64,000 nt of DNA from Rouxiella badensis (GCA_026967495.1 CP114060.1:930001-994000); one strand, 5' to 3'; shown: positions 17,468 to 27,664, counted from the stretch's first letter. Numbers and translations: made by a program. Notes: generated from the letters alone by a model not told the origin.

Positions 17468-19083
17468 CAGTCAATCACCCTGCCTTTAAAGGCGAAGAGT
17501 CCCTGCGGACGTTTTTGGATAAACAGGACGATCATCGCCAGTATCAGGATTTTACCCAACACCGCGCCGATTTCCGGTTCGAGGATTTTATTCACGATGC
17601 CGAGGCCGAAGGCGGCCACGACGGTGCCTGCCAGCTGGCCGACGCCGCCGAGTACGACCACCAGGAAGGAGTCAATGATGTAGCCCTGACCCAGTTCCGG
17701 CCCGACGTTGCCAAGCTGCGAGAGTGCGACGCCGCCGAGTCCGGCAATGCCCGAACCGAGGCCGAAGGCCAGCATGTCCACTCGACCGGTCGGCACGCCG
17801 CAGCAGGCGGCCATGGCGCGGTTTTGGGTTACGGCACGCACGTTCATGCCCAGACGCGTCTTGTTAAGCAGCAGCCAGGTCAGCGCCAGCACCATCAGCA
17901 CGAAAATAATGACCGCGATGCGGTTATACGGCAGCACCAGATTTGGCAGCAGCTGAATACCGCCGGAGAGCCAGTTCGGGTTGGCGACCTCAACGTTTTG
18001 CGCACCGAAAATCACCCGTACGCCCTGAATCAGGATCAGGCTGATACCCCAGGTAGCCAGCAGCGTTTCGAGCGGGCGTCCGTAGAGGTGGCGAATGACA
18101 GAACGTTCGAGCAGCATGCCCACGCCAGAAGTAATAAAGAACGCCACCGGCAGCGCCACCAGCGGATAGATGGCCAACAGGCCGGGCGCATAGTGCTGGA
18201 AGAAGGACTGCACCATGTAGGTCGAGTACGAACCCAACATCAGCATCTCGCCGTGGGCCATGTTGATGACGCCGAGCAGGCCGTAGGTGATAGCCAGACC
18301 TAACGCAGCCAACAGTAGAATCGAACCCAGCGACAGTCCGGTGAAGGCCTGACCCAGCCAGTCGCCAATCATCAGCCGATGCTGCACGGCCTTGAGGCTG
18401 ACCAGCGCGGCGGTGCGCACGGTCACGTCGGTCTCGACTTTAGGGTCGGTCAGCGGTTGCAAATGGCCCTGAGTGTCGGGGTCTGAAGATTCGCCGAGCA
18501 GCTCCACCGCGCGCAGGCGAACCTGCGGATTCGGATCGCTAAGCTGCAGGTTTGCCAGTGCAATGCTGAGTGCGGCGTGCACCGTGGCGTCTTGTTCCAG
18601 CGCCAGTCGTTTGGTCAGCAGCGGCAGCTGGTCTGCCTGCGCCTCGCGCTGCAAAGATTTAGCGGCCTGCAGGCGCACGGCGCTGTCTTTGCTGACCAGA
18701 CGGTGTGCCGAGAGGGCGTTAGTTATCAGGTTACGCAGCCGGTTGTTCAACCAAACTGCCTTGACGTCGCCCTGCGGCTTAGCCGCGCCCTCAAGCGGCG
18801 CAAGGGTATCGCCCTGCCTGATGAACGCATGATGCGCCTCATCAATCACGACATCTTCCTGCTTTAGTGCCTCCAACAGCGGTAAACGCTCAGGCTGCGG
18901 GTCAGTCGCCCACTGCTGAAGCAACGTTGCCTGCTCGGAACGACTGGCCGCAGCGAAGTCATCGGCAGGGCCGGCCTTGGCCCACAACGGCAGGCAGCAA
19001 AGCAGGAAAGTCAGGGTTCGCAGGCCCGGCGTGAGGCCGAGTCGCAAACGGGGGAAGGGCAGGAGTTTCATCATAGTCATCAT
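17467..19083 (-). CDS. urtB: urea ABC transporter permease UrtB with N-terminal periplasmic domain
   Basis: 538 aa from the chosen start. Residues 1-33 form a signal-like hydrophobic stretch, about 35-225 a helical-repeat (HEAT-like) domain (AAKSLQREAQADQLPLLTKR, NPQVRLRAVELLG), and about 240-538 a LivH-class permease with TYGLLGVINMAHGEMLMLGS, the coupling segment NVRAVTQNRAMAACCGVPTG and GLGGVALSQLGN. The extra N-terminal domain is usual for proteobacterial UrtB. ATG 19083, 19080, 19074 and 19071 cluster without a clear ribosome site; the open frame extends to 19125. Start uncertain, identity firm. Confidence 0.9.
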   Translation of the reverse strand: MMTMMKLLPFPRLRLGLTPGLRTLTFLLCCLPLWAKAGPADDFAAASRSEQATLLQQWATDPQPERLPLLEALKQEDVVIDEAHHAFIRQGDTLAPLEGAAKPQGDVKAVWLNNRLRNLITNALSAHRLVSKDSAVRLQAAKSLQREAQADQLPLLTKRLALEQDATVHAALSIALANLQLSDPNPQVRLRAVELLGESSDPDTQGHLQPLTDPKVETDVTVRTAALVSLKAVQHRLMIGDWLGQAFTGLSLGSILLLAALGLAITYGLLGVINMAHGEMLMLGSYSTYMVQSFFQHYAPGLLAIYPLVALPVAFFITSGVGMLLERSVIRHLYGRPLETLLATWGISLILIQGVRVIFGAQNVEVANPNWLSGGIQLLPNLVLPYNRIAVIIFVLMVLALTWLLLNKTRLGMNVRAVTQNRAMAACCGVPTGRVDMLAFGLGSGIAGLGGVALSQLGNVGPELGQGYIIDSFLVVVLGGVGQLAGTVVAAFGLGIVNKILEPEIGAVLGKILILAMIVLFIQKRPQGLFAFKGRVID

Positions 19084-19166
19084 CGCTTTATTAATCTGAT
19101 ACGACGAGACCGCCACGGCCTGCACTTGTGAAAGGCAGCACAGGCCGTGACGGACCTTCAGGTCAA

Positions 19167-20436
19167 TTACTGAGTGCTTTTCACCGGATAGTCAGGCTTC
19201 TTGTCGTCACCCGGAATATAAGGGACTCCACGGCTGGGCGCGCACCGGTTTGTCGGTCTGCCACACCACGTTGAACTGACCATTGGACTGGATTTCTCCG
19301 ATCATCACCGGTTTGTGCAGGTGGTGGTTGGTTTTGTCCATGGTCAGGGTGTAGCCGTCCGGAGCCTTGAAGGTCTGACCGGCCATTGCCGCGCGGACTT
19401 TGTCGACGTCGGTTGTGCCCGCTTTCTCAACGGCCTGTGCCCACATGTGGATACCCACGTAGGTTGCCTCCATCGGATCATTGGTGACCGCGGTATCGGC
19501 GTTCGGCAGGTTGTGCGACTTGGCGTAGGCTTTCCATTCGGCAACGAAGGCTTTGTTGGTTGGGTTATCCAGCGACTGGAAGTAGTTCCACGCCGCCAAA
19601 TCGCCGACCAGCGGCTTGGTGTCTATCCCGCGCAGCTCTTCTTCACCGACCGAGAAGGCAACCACCGGCACATCGGTCGCTTTCACGCCCTGGTTAGCCA
19701 GCTCCTTGTAAAAGGGAACGTTGGAGTCACCGTTGATGGTGGAAATCACAGCCGTTTTACCGCCAGCCGCGAATTTCTTGATGTTGGAAACGATGGTCTG
19801 ATAATCGCTGTAGCCGAACGGGGTATAGACCTCTTCAATGTCTTTATCCTGAACGCCTTTGGAGTGCAGGTAGGCGCGAAGGATCTTGTTGGTGGTGCGC
19901 GGATAGACGTAGTCGGTACCCAGCAGGAAGAAGCGTTTGGCACCACCGCCGTCTTCGCTCATCAGGTACTGCACGGCAGGAATGGCCTGTTGGTTAGGCG
20001 CTGCGCCGGTGTAGAAGACGTTCGGCGACATCTCCTCACCCTCGTATTGCACCGGATAGAACAGCAGGCCGTTCAGCTCTTCGAACACGGGCAGCACGGA
20101 TTTGCGTGAGACCGAAGTCCAGCAACCGAACACCACTGCGACCTTGTCCTGGGTCAGCAGTTGGCGGGCTTTTTCAGCGAACAGCGGCCAGTTTGACGCA
20201 GGATCAACCACCACCGGCTCCAGCTTTTTACCCAGCACGCCACCGTGCGCGTTAATGTCATCAATGGTCATCAGCGCGACGTCTTTCAACGGCGTTTCAG
20301 AGATGGCCATGGTGCCGGAAAGTGAATGCATAATACCGACCTTAATGGTGTCGGCGGCCTGTGCAGCGAATGCCAGACCCATACTGACCACGGTTGCCGA
20401 GAGGGCAAAGGCTTTAATAAAGCGACGACGTTGCAT
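19167..20436 (-). CDS. urtA: urea ABC transporter substrate-binding protein UrtA (frame break near the end)
   Basis: Periplasmic urea-binding protein, 422 aa when repaired. The leader MQRRRFIKAFALSATVVSMG contains RRRFIK, a Tat-like signal often seen in UrtA, with cleavage near AQAAD. The mature protein begins DTIKVGIMHSLSGTMAISET, a UrtA hallmark, and FYTGAAPNQQ and VGEEEL also fit. One surplus base at 19220-19221 breaks the frame; without it the end reads PWSPYIPGDDKKPDYPVKS, the conserved UrtA tail, and stops at 19167. Start 20436 follows AGGAGT. First importer gene of the operon. Confidence 0.94.
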
Positions 20437-20550
20437 AAGTACTCCTGTTAAAAGTGCCAAGCCGGTCATCTTTCAGGCTGCCAGGCTTGGCAGCAGCGTG
20501 AAATCTTTAGGGCGTGCTGTGTTTAGGTGTCGAAATACGTTTTAAAAAAG

Positions 20551-21270
20551 TCACGAAGACGGGGTGTCCGCTTCGTCTTCTGGTCTCGCCTGATGCAGCA
20601 TATGAAGAGTTATTTTGCGCACCTCGGCTTTACTGACGGCAATGTGGTCCTGTAGTTGGCGTTGTGCCTCCTGGGTCTGGCGCTGCATGATGGCGAGTAA
20701 AATGCTTGCGTGTTCGCTATAGGTCGCGTTGACGCGCGCGTCTTTGGTAAAGTCCAGCCGCCGGATGATGCGGATTTTCTCAGTCAGGTCGCGGTGGATT
20801 TTTGCCATCTCACCGTTGCCCGCTGCCGCCACCAACGCCATGTGAAACTCTTCGTCGAACCGAGAAACCTCTTGCCCGTCCTCCAGCCTTGGCTCATCTA
20901 TCCAGAAACTTTGCAGTGCAAACAGTGGCTCGGGCGTCACGTCCATCGTACAGAGGCGTTTTACCGCCTCGAGTTCCAGAACGATGCGCAGGTCATAAAG
21001 CTGTTCGAAGTACTCGAAATCAAACGGTCGTACCTGCCAGCCGCTGCGGAAAAACACCTCCACGTAGCCCTCACGCTCCAGCCAGAAAAGCGCCTGACGC
21101 ACCGGCGTGCGGCTCACGTCCATTCTTTCGGCAATCTCGTTCTCGCTAAATTTGTCACCGGGCAGCATGCGAAAACTGAAAATGTCGTCCTTGAGCTGGA
21201 GATAGATTCTTTCTGCCAGACCCTCAGGCCTGGCCTTGTTGCGTCCGCTACGTGAGCCGGTAAGCTGCAT
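20551..21270 (-). CDS. GntR/FadR (FCD) family regulator of the urea operon
   Basis: 239 aa: N-terminal winged helix (LQLKDDIFSFRMLPGDKFSE, MDVSRTPVRQALFWLEREG) and C-terminal FCD ligand domain (YDLRIVLELEAVKRL, FDEEFHMALVAAAGN, ATYSEHASILLAI), whose D/H residues usually bind a metal and a small carboxylate. It lies inside the operon, 17 nt after the urea carboxylase gene and 114 nt before urtA. By position it most likely controls this operon; the inducer could be urea, allophanate or a nitrogen metabolite. Not experimentally known to me. Confidence 0.88.
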   Translation of the reverse strand: MQLTGSRSGRNKARPEGLAERIYLQLKDDIFSFRMLPGDKFSENEIAERMDVSRTPVRQALFWLEREGYVEVFFRSGWQVRPFDFEYFEQLYDLRIVLELEAVKRLCTMDVTPEPLFALQSFWIDEPRLEDGQEVSRFDEEFHMALVAAAGNGEMAKIHRDLTEKIRIIRRLDFTKDARVNATYSEHASILLAIMQRQTQEAQRQLQDHIAVSKAEVRKITLHMLHQARPEDEADTPSS

Positions 21271-21287
21271 AAATGCTCCTTTGGGGC

Positions 21288-24200
21288 CTATTCCTGGCCG
21301 ATTCCGTCTTTATCAATCCACAGCAGGGCGTCACCCGGTCCGACCGGACGACCCTGCTGGCAGCCAATTTTCAGCACCGTGCCGGAGCAGGGCGCATTGA
21401 CCGCAAGCTCCATTTTCATCGCTTCCACCACGATAAGCGGCTGACCGGCTTCAACGTATTGACCCGGTTCGACCAAAATCTTCCAGACGTTACCGTTCAA
21501 ATCGGCGCTGACCCGCTCGCCCGGCGGGGGCGAGGTTTTCCACCGGCTGCACGCCGTTAACCGCCGCCTCGACGGCGGCGCTTTCCTGTGCCTGCCAGTG
21601 CGCCACTTCATTGATGAAGGCTCTGTGCTGGCGCAGGCGGAAATCGGCGATATCATCGGCATTGTCGGCCAAAAAGCGGTTATATTCGGCGAAGTCGAAC
21701 TCGGTGTGTTCAATGCGTACCTGAGCGCGGCCTTCGCGGAAAGCGTCACGCTGTTGATCCAGTTCGGTCTCGGTGACCTGATAGAAACGCACCTGATCGA
21801 AAAAGTGCAGCAGCCAGGGTTCACCTTGTTCGAACTGGCTGTTTTTAAGGAATTTATTCCAGATTGGCAGCGTGCGGCCCACCAGCTGATAGCCGCCCGG
21901 TGAGTCCATGCCGTAGATGCACATATACATACCACCAATACCGACGGTGCCCTCGGCGGTGTAGGTGCGTGCCGGATTATATTTGGAGCTCAGCAGGCGA
22001 TGGCGCGGGTCGACTGGCACGGCACACGGCGCGCCGAGGTACACGTCGCCGAGGCCGAGGATCAGATAGCTGGCGTTGAAAATGATGTCTCGCACTTCCT
22101 CACGCGTTGCCAACCCATTGGTGCGCTGAATGAAATCGACGTTGTTCGGCAGCCACGGCGCGTCGGCGCGCACGGTTTGCTGATAACGTTCGACCGCGCC
22201 TAGCGTGGCGGTATCTTCGAACGCCATTGGCATGTGCACGATGCGGGTCGGAATTTTCAGCCTGCTCACGTCAGCCAATTGATGTTCCAACGTCAGCAGA
22301 TGCTGTAGCAGCGCCGACTGATGGATGACGCGGCTGTCATAACGTACCTGTAGCGAACGGACACCGGGGGAGAGCTCTTCGACGCCCGCCCGACCGGCTT
22401 CGCGGAGAGCTTTCATCAGCAGATAGATGCGCAGACGCAGCGCCAGATCCAGCACGTTATCGCCGTACTCAATCAGCACGTAGCCGTCACCGGCCTGGCG
22501 ATAGACCACGCTCGGGCGCTCGTCCGTGGCTGGGAGCTGGGCAAGAATGGTTGCCGAGGCAGTGGTGGTCGGCAGCAAAGAAGGGACCGGTAGCGCCATC
22601 GCTTCAATCGGCATCAGCGAATCGAGGGTGCCCTGCTGGGCCATTTCCAGCGCCTGAGCCTGTTCAAAGCCGATCGGATGGAAGCGGATTCGGTCGCCGG
22701 GTTTCACCTGGCCAACCTTCCACAGCTCGGCCTTGGCGATGGTGACTGGGCAAACAAAGCCGCCGAGGCTCGGTCCGTCGCGGGTCAGGATGACCGGGAA
22801 GTCACCGGTAAAGTTTATCGATCCGATGGCGTATTCACAGTCATGCACGTTGGAGGGATGCAGGCCTGCTTCGCCGCCGTCCAGACGCGCCCACTGGGGT
22901 TTAGGGCCGGTCAGGCGCACGCCGAGGCGGTTAGAGTTGTAGTGCACCTGCCACTCTGCCTCGAAGAAGGCATCGATAGAATCTTCGGTGAAGAAGTCTG
23001 GCGCGCCGTGTGGGCCATAGAGCACGCCAATATTCCATTCATCGCCATAGACCGGAACAATGTCTTCAGCGGCGGCCTGCGGAAGACCGACTGGCGCGGG
23101 CGTGGTGCAGGCGGCAAGTTCAGGCTGCGAGACGTTCAGCATGTCGGCGACGCGCAGGGTGCGACCGGCGTGGCCGCCAAACTGGCCAAGCACGAAGGTC
23201 GAACGGCTGCCGAGATAAACCGGGACGTCAAAGCCGTTACGCACGGCAAGATAGGTGCGACAGCCGCTGGTGGCGCGGCCCAGCGTCAATATTTGCCCGG
23301 CCTTTACGTCAACCGGCGCCCAATAGGCAATCTCAACGCCGTCAACGTCCGCCGGGCAGCGCGCGCCGGTGAGTGCGATGGTGGCGTCACAGTGGAAGCG
23401 CAGCGTCGGGCCTTGCAGAGTAAATTCCAGACCGGCGGCGTCGAGAGGGTTACCGACGATGCGGTTCGCCAGACGAAAGGCAAAATCGTCCATCGGGCCG
23501 GAAGGGGGTACGCCGATGTCCCAATAGCCGAGACGGCCCGGATAGTCCTGAATGCTGCTGTAGGTGCCGGGTGAGATAACCTCGACGGCGTGCGGCGCAT
23601 ACTCGAAGCCGTCGAGCATACGCGTCCACATCTCGCCCTGATGGAACACCGGTGACGCAACGACCTGACGCAGATAGTCAATATTGCTGGCGATGCCGTG
23701 CAGGCGGGTTGCGGCCAGCGCCTGAGACATTTTTTCCAGTGCCTGCGCGCGGGTCTCGCCGTGAACAATCAGCTTGGCAATCATCGGGTCATAAAACGCC
23801 GAGACTTCGCTGCCGGTCGACACCCAGCCATCGACGCGTACGTCTTCAGGGAAGAACACTTCGGTCAGTACACCGGGGCTTGGCAGGAAGTTTTTCAGCG
23901 GATCTTCGGCGTAGAGTCGCACTTCAATAGCCACCCCTTTTGGTGGCTGCTGCATGCGCGGCCAGTCCAGCGGTTGCTCGGCGGCGACGCGCAGCATGCA
24001 TTCGATCAGGTCGAGGCCGGTAACCTCCTCGGTGACCGGATGCTCGACCTGCAAACGCGTATTCACTTCAAGGAAATAAAACTCGTCGCGCGCGGCGTCG
24101 TAGATGAATTCGACCGTACCGGCGCTGCGATAATTGACCGATTCGCCAAGCTGCACTGCTGCACGATGCAGTGCGTCACGCGTTGCCTGCGGCAGGTTAG

Positions 24201-24929
24201 GGGCCGGGGTTTCTTCCACCACTTTCTGGTTGCGGCGCTGCAGCGAACAGTCGCGCTCGCCGAGTGCAACCACCTTGCCTTTACCGTCGCCAAAAATCTG
24301 CACTTCTACGTGACGCGCGCGGTCAACGAAGCGTTCGAGAAACACGCCTGCGTCACGGAAGAACTGCTCGCCGAGGCGTTTTACGCTGTCCCACGCACTG
24401 CGCAGAGCGGCTTCGTCATCGCAGCGGGTCAGGCCAATCCCCCGCCGCCTGCGGTGCTTTTCAGCATGACGGGATAGCCAATATGCGCGGCAGCGGCCGC
24501 CGCATCGTCAATGCTGTCGAGCAAGGCAGTGCCCGGGGTCATCGGTACGTCGGCTTGGGCGGCTAACTCACGGGCGCGGTGCTTAAGGCCGAATTCACGA
24601 ATTTGATGTGCAGTCGGGCCGATAAAGGCGATGCCGGCTTCCTCGCAGGCGTCGGCAAACTCGGCGCTTTCAGATAAAAAACCGTAGCCAGGATAAATCG
24701 CCTGTGCGCCGGTCTCTTTAGCGGCGGCCAGAATTTTGTCGATCAGCAGGTAACTCTCCGCCGCTTTTTCACCGCCAAGCGCGACAGCGATATCGGCATC
24801 GGTCACGTGCGGGGCGTTGCGGTCGGCGTCCGAGTAGACCGCCACGCTGGTGACGCCGAGACGTTTCAAGGTGCGGATGGCACGGCAGGCGATTTCACCG
24901 CGGTTGGCAATCAGGACAGTCGTGAACAT
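21288..24929 (-). CDS. uca: urea carboxylase (biotin-dependent), two frame breaks
   Basis: ATP- and biotin-dependent carboxylation of urea to allophanate. Repaired length 1213 aa, the family norm. Order: biotin carboxylase domain 1-450 (MFTTVLIANRGEIACRAIRT, ATP-grasp glycine loop STAGGGG), AHS2/KipA-like domain about 480-780 (SIQDYPGRLGYWDIGVPPSG), AHS1/KipI-like domain about 800-1010 (VEELSPGVRSLQVRYD), and C-terminal biotinyl domain with VVEAMKMEL. One C is missing at C5 24439-24443 and one G is extra at G5 21526-21530 (plus-strand bases). It starts 12 nt after the allophanate hydrolase gene. The associated UAAP1/UAAP2 genes are absent, favouring urea over guanidine as substrate. Confidence 0.94.
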
Positions 24930-24941
24930 GTGCGTGGCTCC

Positions 24942-26786
24942 TCAGGCGTTTTTCGCGGCGGTGGATTTCAGGTGCTCGACGTAGCTTCTCCAGCCGCCGA
25001 ACGAGGTGACGTCGGTTGCGCTGTCGATAGCCCAAGGCTCGCAGATAAAGCCTTTTACGCTGCGGCCGTCAGCCAGCTGAAGTGTGCCAATGCCCAGCGG
25101 CGCGGGGATCTCGGCCACAAATTCACCGAAGCGCGCCAGAGGAATATCCCAAAGTTCAACGATGATGCTACTGCCGCCTTCGTCTTTAACCAGACCCGGT
25201 TTCGGCGGCTGGGTATTAGCAAGGGCATAAAGTTTGTAATCGCTGGCGGTACGGGTTTGCTCGACGCGCACGGCGTTGCGGGTGGTGAGCTGGAAATTTA
25301 GCGGCATACCGGTGAGGTGTGCGCCGACGACGGCAACGCGGACGTGATCGGCGCTGACGGCCATAGGACCTGTCATGGCGCTGTCGGCGTTGAGGGTTTT
25401 ATCGGTCGCGCCCAGCGTCAGAGACAGGCTGCGTTGCCACTGGCGGCCAAAGGCGGCAAGCGCAGCATCGTGCCAGGCTGGAGCAATCAACGTGATGCCT
25501 GAAGGCAGGCCGTCATCACGAATGCTCGACGGCAACGCCAGTGCGCAGAGATCGGCGAGGTTGGTAAAGTTGGTGTAGGTGCCGAACTGGGAGTTAAACA
25601 GCACTGGCTCCTGCACCATTTCGTCAAGCGTGCGAAGGGTTGGCGAGGTTGGCACCACCAATGCGTCGAACCCTTCCAGCGCCTGATTAATCTTGCGCGA
25701 CAGCTCGGCACGCAGATATTCGGCTTTCCATGCATCCGTTGCGCTGTAGTTCAGACCGCTGGCGACAATGCCGCGTACCACAGGGTCCATGACCTCCGGC
25801 GTGTCTTCAAAAATTTTGCCGACGGCGACGGTGCGCTCGGCGACCCATGCGCCGTAATACAGCTGTTCGGCCAAGGCTTTGAAGGGCGTGAAATCGATGT
25901 TGACCAGACTAACGCCGCTGCTGACCAGCTTGTCGAGCGCCAGCTGGAAAGCTTTCTCGGACTCGGTATCGCCGAAGAACTCGAGGCTGTCGGGTACCGC
26001 AAAGCGCGGTTGGGAAGACATCGCGGCCGGGGCCGTGTGCGGATTAGCGCGTGAATAGGCGTCTTCAGGGTCATAGCCGCCGGCCAGAGTGGCGACGTAT
26101 GCAGCATCCGCCACGCTGAGCGCGAAAATAGAAACACAGTCGTTGAGGCGACAGGCGGGCACCACACCGCGGTTTGAAAGCCAGCCTTTGGTCGGTTTCA
26201 GCCCCACAATGTTATTGAATCCCGCCGGAACGCGGCCCGAACCGGCGGTGTCAGTACCGAGCGAGAAGGCGACCAGCCCGCGTGCCAGTACGGAGGCAGA
26301 GCCTGAACTTGAGCCGCCGCTGACGTAATTCGGGTTAAAGGTGTTTTTTACCGCACCGTGCGGTGATCGCGTGCCGACCAGCCCGGTCGCGAACTGGTCG
26401 AGATTGGTTTTGCCGATGACGATTGCGCCTTTGGCCTGCAGATTGGCGACGACGGTGGCATCGGCCTGCGCGATATATTCGAAGGCCGGGCAGGCGGCGG
26501 TGGTTGGCCATCCTGCGACGTCAATATTGTCTTTTACCGCAAAAGGCACGCCATACAGCGGCAGTGTGGCGAGGGAACCCCCGGCCTGTTCGCGCAGTGT
26601 TTCAAGTTGAGTGATTTGCTCTTCAAGCTGGGTGGGCGTTGCGCGATAAAGCCAGGCATTGTCACGTTCGTCAAGGCTGTTGAGTACGATGCCTAAAGAA
26701 CTGCGCAGGCTCAGGGGCGCGCTTTGATAATGACGCTGCCAGTCACGTAACTGATATCCAATATAAGGCGTTGATACTGAGGTCAT
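24942..26786 (-). CDS. atzF: allophanate hydrolase
   Basis: 614-aa enzyme that hydrolyses allophanate to ammonia and carbon dioxide, completing urease-free urea breakdown. Residues 1-460 are an amidase-signature domain with the Ser-cisSer-Lys triad: Lys in PFAVKDNIDVAG, and the serines in GGSSSGSASVLARG and GTDTAGSGRVPAGF. Residues about 485-614 are the C-terminal allophanate-hydrolase domain (VAVVGAHLTGMPLNFQL, LPLGIGTL-like segment, GFICEPWA). Start 26786 (MTSVSTPYIGYQ) is preferred to an upstream in-frame ATG because that lies before the predicted transcript start. First gene of the urea operon. Confidence 0.94.
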   Translation of the reverse strand: MTSVSTPYIGYQLRDWQRHYQSAPLSLRSSLGIVLNSLDERDNAWLYRATPTQLEEQITQLETLREQAGGSLATLPLYGVPFAVKDNIDVAGWPTTAACPAFEYIAQADATVVANLQAKGAIVIGKTNLDQFATGLVGTRSPHGAVKNTFNPNYVSGGSSSGSASVLARGLVAFSLGTDTAGSGRVPAGFNNIVGLKPTKGWLSNRGVVPACRLNDCVSIFALSVADAAYVATLAGGYDPEDAYSRANPHTAPAAMSSQPRFAVPDSLEFFGDTESEKAFQLALDKLVSSGVSLVNIDFTPFKALAEQLYYGAWVAERTVAVGKIFEDTPEVMDPVVRGIVASGLNYSATDAWKAEYLRAELSRKINQALEGFDALVVPTSPTLRTLDEMVQEPVLFNSQFGTYTNFTNLADLCALALPSSIRDDGLPSGITLIAPAWHDAALAAFGRQWQRSLSLTLGATDKTLNADSAMTGPMAVSADHVRVAVVGAHLTGMPLNFQLTTRNAVRVEQTRTASDYKLYALANTQPPKPGLVKDEGGSSIIVELWDIPLARFGEFVAEIPAPLGIGTLQLADGRSVKGFICEPWAIDSATDVTSFGGWRSYVEHLKSTAAKNA

Positions 26787-26788
26787 AG

Positions 26789-26825
26789 TTGAATTCCATC
26801 TAGTACACAAGATTGAATTCATCTA
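26789..26825 (-). promoter_or_regulatory. direct repeat pair with central GntR-type half-palindrome, candidate operator
   Basis: TTGAATTCCATCTA (26789-26802) and TTGAATTCATCTA (26813-26825) repeat with a 24-nt period. Between them CTAGTACACAAG (26800-26811) resembles the GT-N-AC core typical of FCD-type GntR operators. The block covers the predicted transcription start and leader, a position suited to repression. Confidence 0.45.
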
Positions 26826-26841
26826 AGCAAGCGGTGTGCCA
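26826..26841 (-). promoter_or_regulatory. sigma-54 (RpoN) promoter of the urea operon
   Basis: On the minus strand the 16-mer TGGCACACCGCTTGCT matches the -24/-12 consensus TGGCACRNNNNTTGCW at every fixed position, with GG and GC spaced correctly. It lies 40 nt before the allophanate hydrolase start, implying a leader of about 30 nt and NtrC-type activation under nitrogen limitation. Confidence 0.85.
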
Positions 26842-26965
26842 ATTTTTAATTATTTGTTTTTAATGATTATTTAACTAATTTCTCATTTTTTGTGCACGGC
26901 AATGTCTCACCGCTGCGGAGCATTTGTACAAAACGAGGGCAATCAATGAACGATTTGGAGGCGGG

Positions 26966-27555
26966 TTAATTTCCCGCCAGATAAGCCTGTTCGGTGCCTT
27001 GAAACCAGCTACTTGGAACGTTATGCGGGGGATGATGCAGGCGTTGCAGGCCGTCGTTAATGATGATTTCTGCCTGTCGCCACAGGGTGGCGTCGCCTTC
27101 TTTAGCACGCCCAACAGCAATCGTTTCTCGACAAGATAGGTTTTGGCAAAGTCAGGATCGTGGGTGACCAGCGAACGGAGGTTGTCGATGAGGTCGGCGA
27201 GTTTGATGGTTTTGGCGGCGGCAGAGGCCTTGGCGCTGTGCTCTCGGTCGAGGTTTTTCCGCTCAATGCGGTTTCCAACGCAACTCAGGCTTACGTTGGT
27301 CAGCATCGCCACCAGTTCCGCGACCTCAGCGCCAAAATGCGCGGTAATGTCGCTAAGGGTGGTCGGCGTATCTTCGACAGTATCGTGTAACCACGCCGCG
27401 GCCAGCATGGCCTCGGTATGGGGCACGCTGCCAACAATATTCGCGACGGCCTCCGGGTGCACGATATAGGGGTCATTAGTATATTTGCGACGCTGATCGA
27501 TGCTGGCGTGCGCTTTACTCGCATAACGTCTCGCTTTGTCGACTAGGCTGGTCAT
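26966..27555 (-). CDS. HD-domain protein, small alarmone hydrolase (MESH1-like) (frame break)
   Basis: 196 aa when repaired, a single SpoT/MESH1-type HD domain with no synthetase domain. Metal-binding HD motifs: His in YIVHPEAVANIV, HD in AAWLHDTVEDTPTT, and Asp in KTIKLADLIDNLRSLVTHD. The order and spacing resemble human MESH1 and bacterial small alarmone hydrolases that remove pyrophosphate from (p)ppGpp. One T (plus strand) is missing from the T3 at 27101-27103; restoring it gives EGDATLWRQAEIIINDGLQR and a stop at 26966. (p)ppGpp hydrolysis is inferred, not shown; MESH1 can also act on NADPH. Confidence 0.8.
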
Positions 27556-27639
27556 GATATTTCCCCTCTGGTGGCACCTTGTCTTTGTTATAGCATGGAC
27601 AAGGTAAAAAATAATAATTGTAAATATGCTTGCTATAAT

Positions 27640-27655
27640 ATCGTGCGCTATTTAT
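27640..27655. promoter_or_regulatory. candidate OhrR operator upstream of ohrR
   Basis: ATCGTGCGCTATTTAT, 10 nt before the ohrR start. The reverse-oriented near copy (13 of 16 positions) stands in front of ohr at 28185-28200, which suggests one regulator, presumably OhrR itself, controls both genes. Confidence 0.5.
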
Positions 27656-27664
27656 ATTCTTCCC

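Noticed and set aside
22678..23574. Long open frame (298 codons) on the plus strand
   Set aside because: It is the antisense shadow of the urea carboxylase gene, caused by codon bias; no ribosome site and low-complexity composition.
26893..26897. NtrC enhancer for the urea operon
   Set aside because: Only one TGCAC half-site is present; the partner half deviates too much to call a site.
26787..26965. Guanidine-type riboswitch before the urea carboxylase operon
   Set aside because: The transcribed leader after the sigma-54 promoter is only about 30 nt, too short for a guanidine-I aptamer, and I see none of its conserved GC-rich stems.
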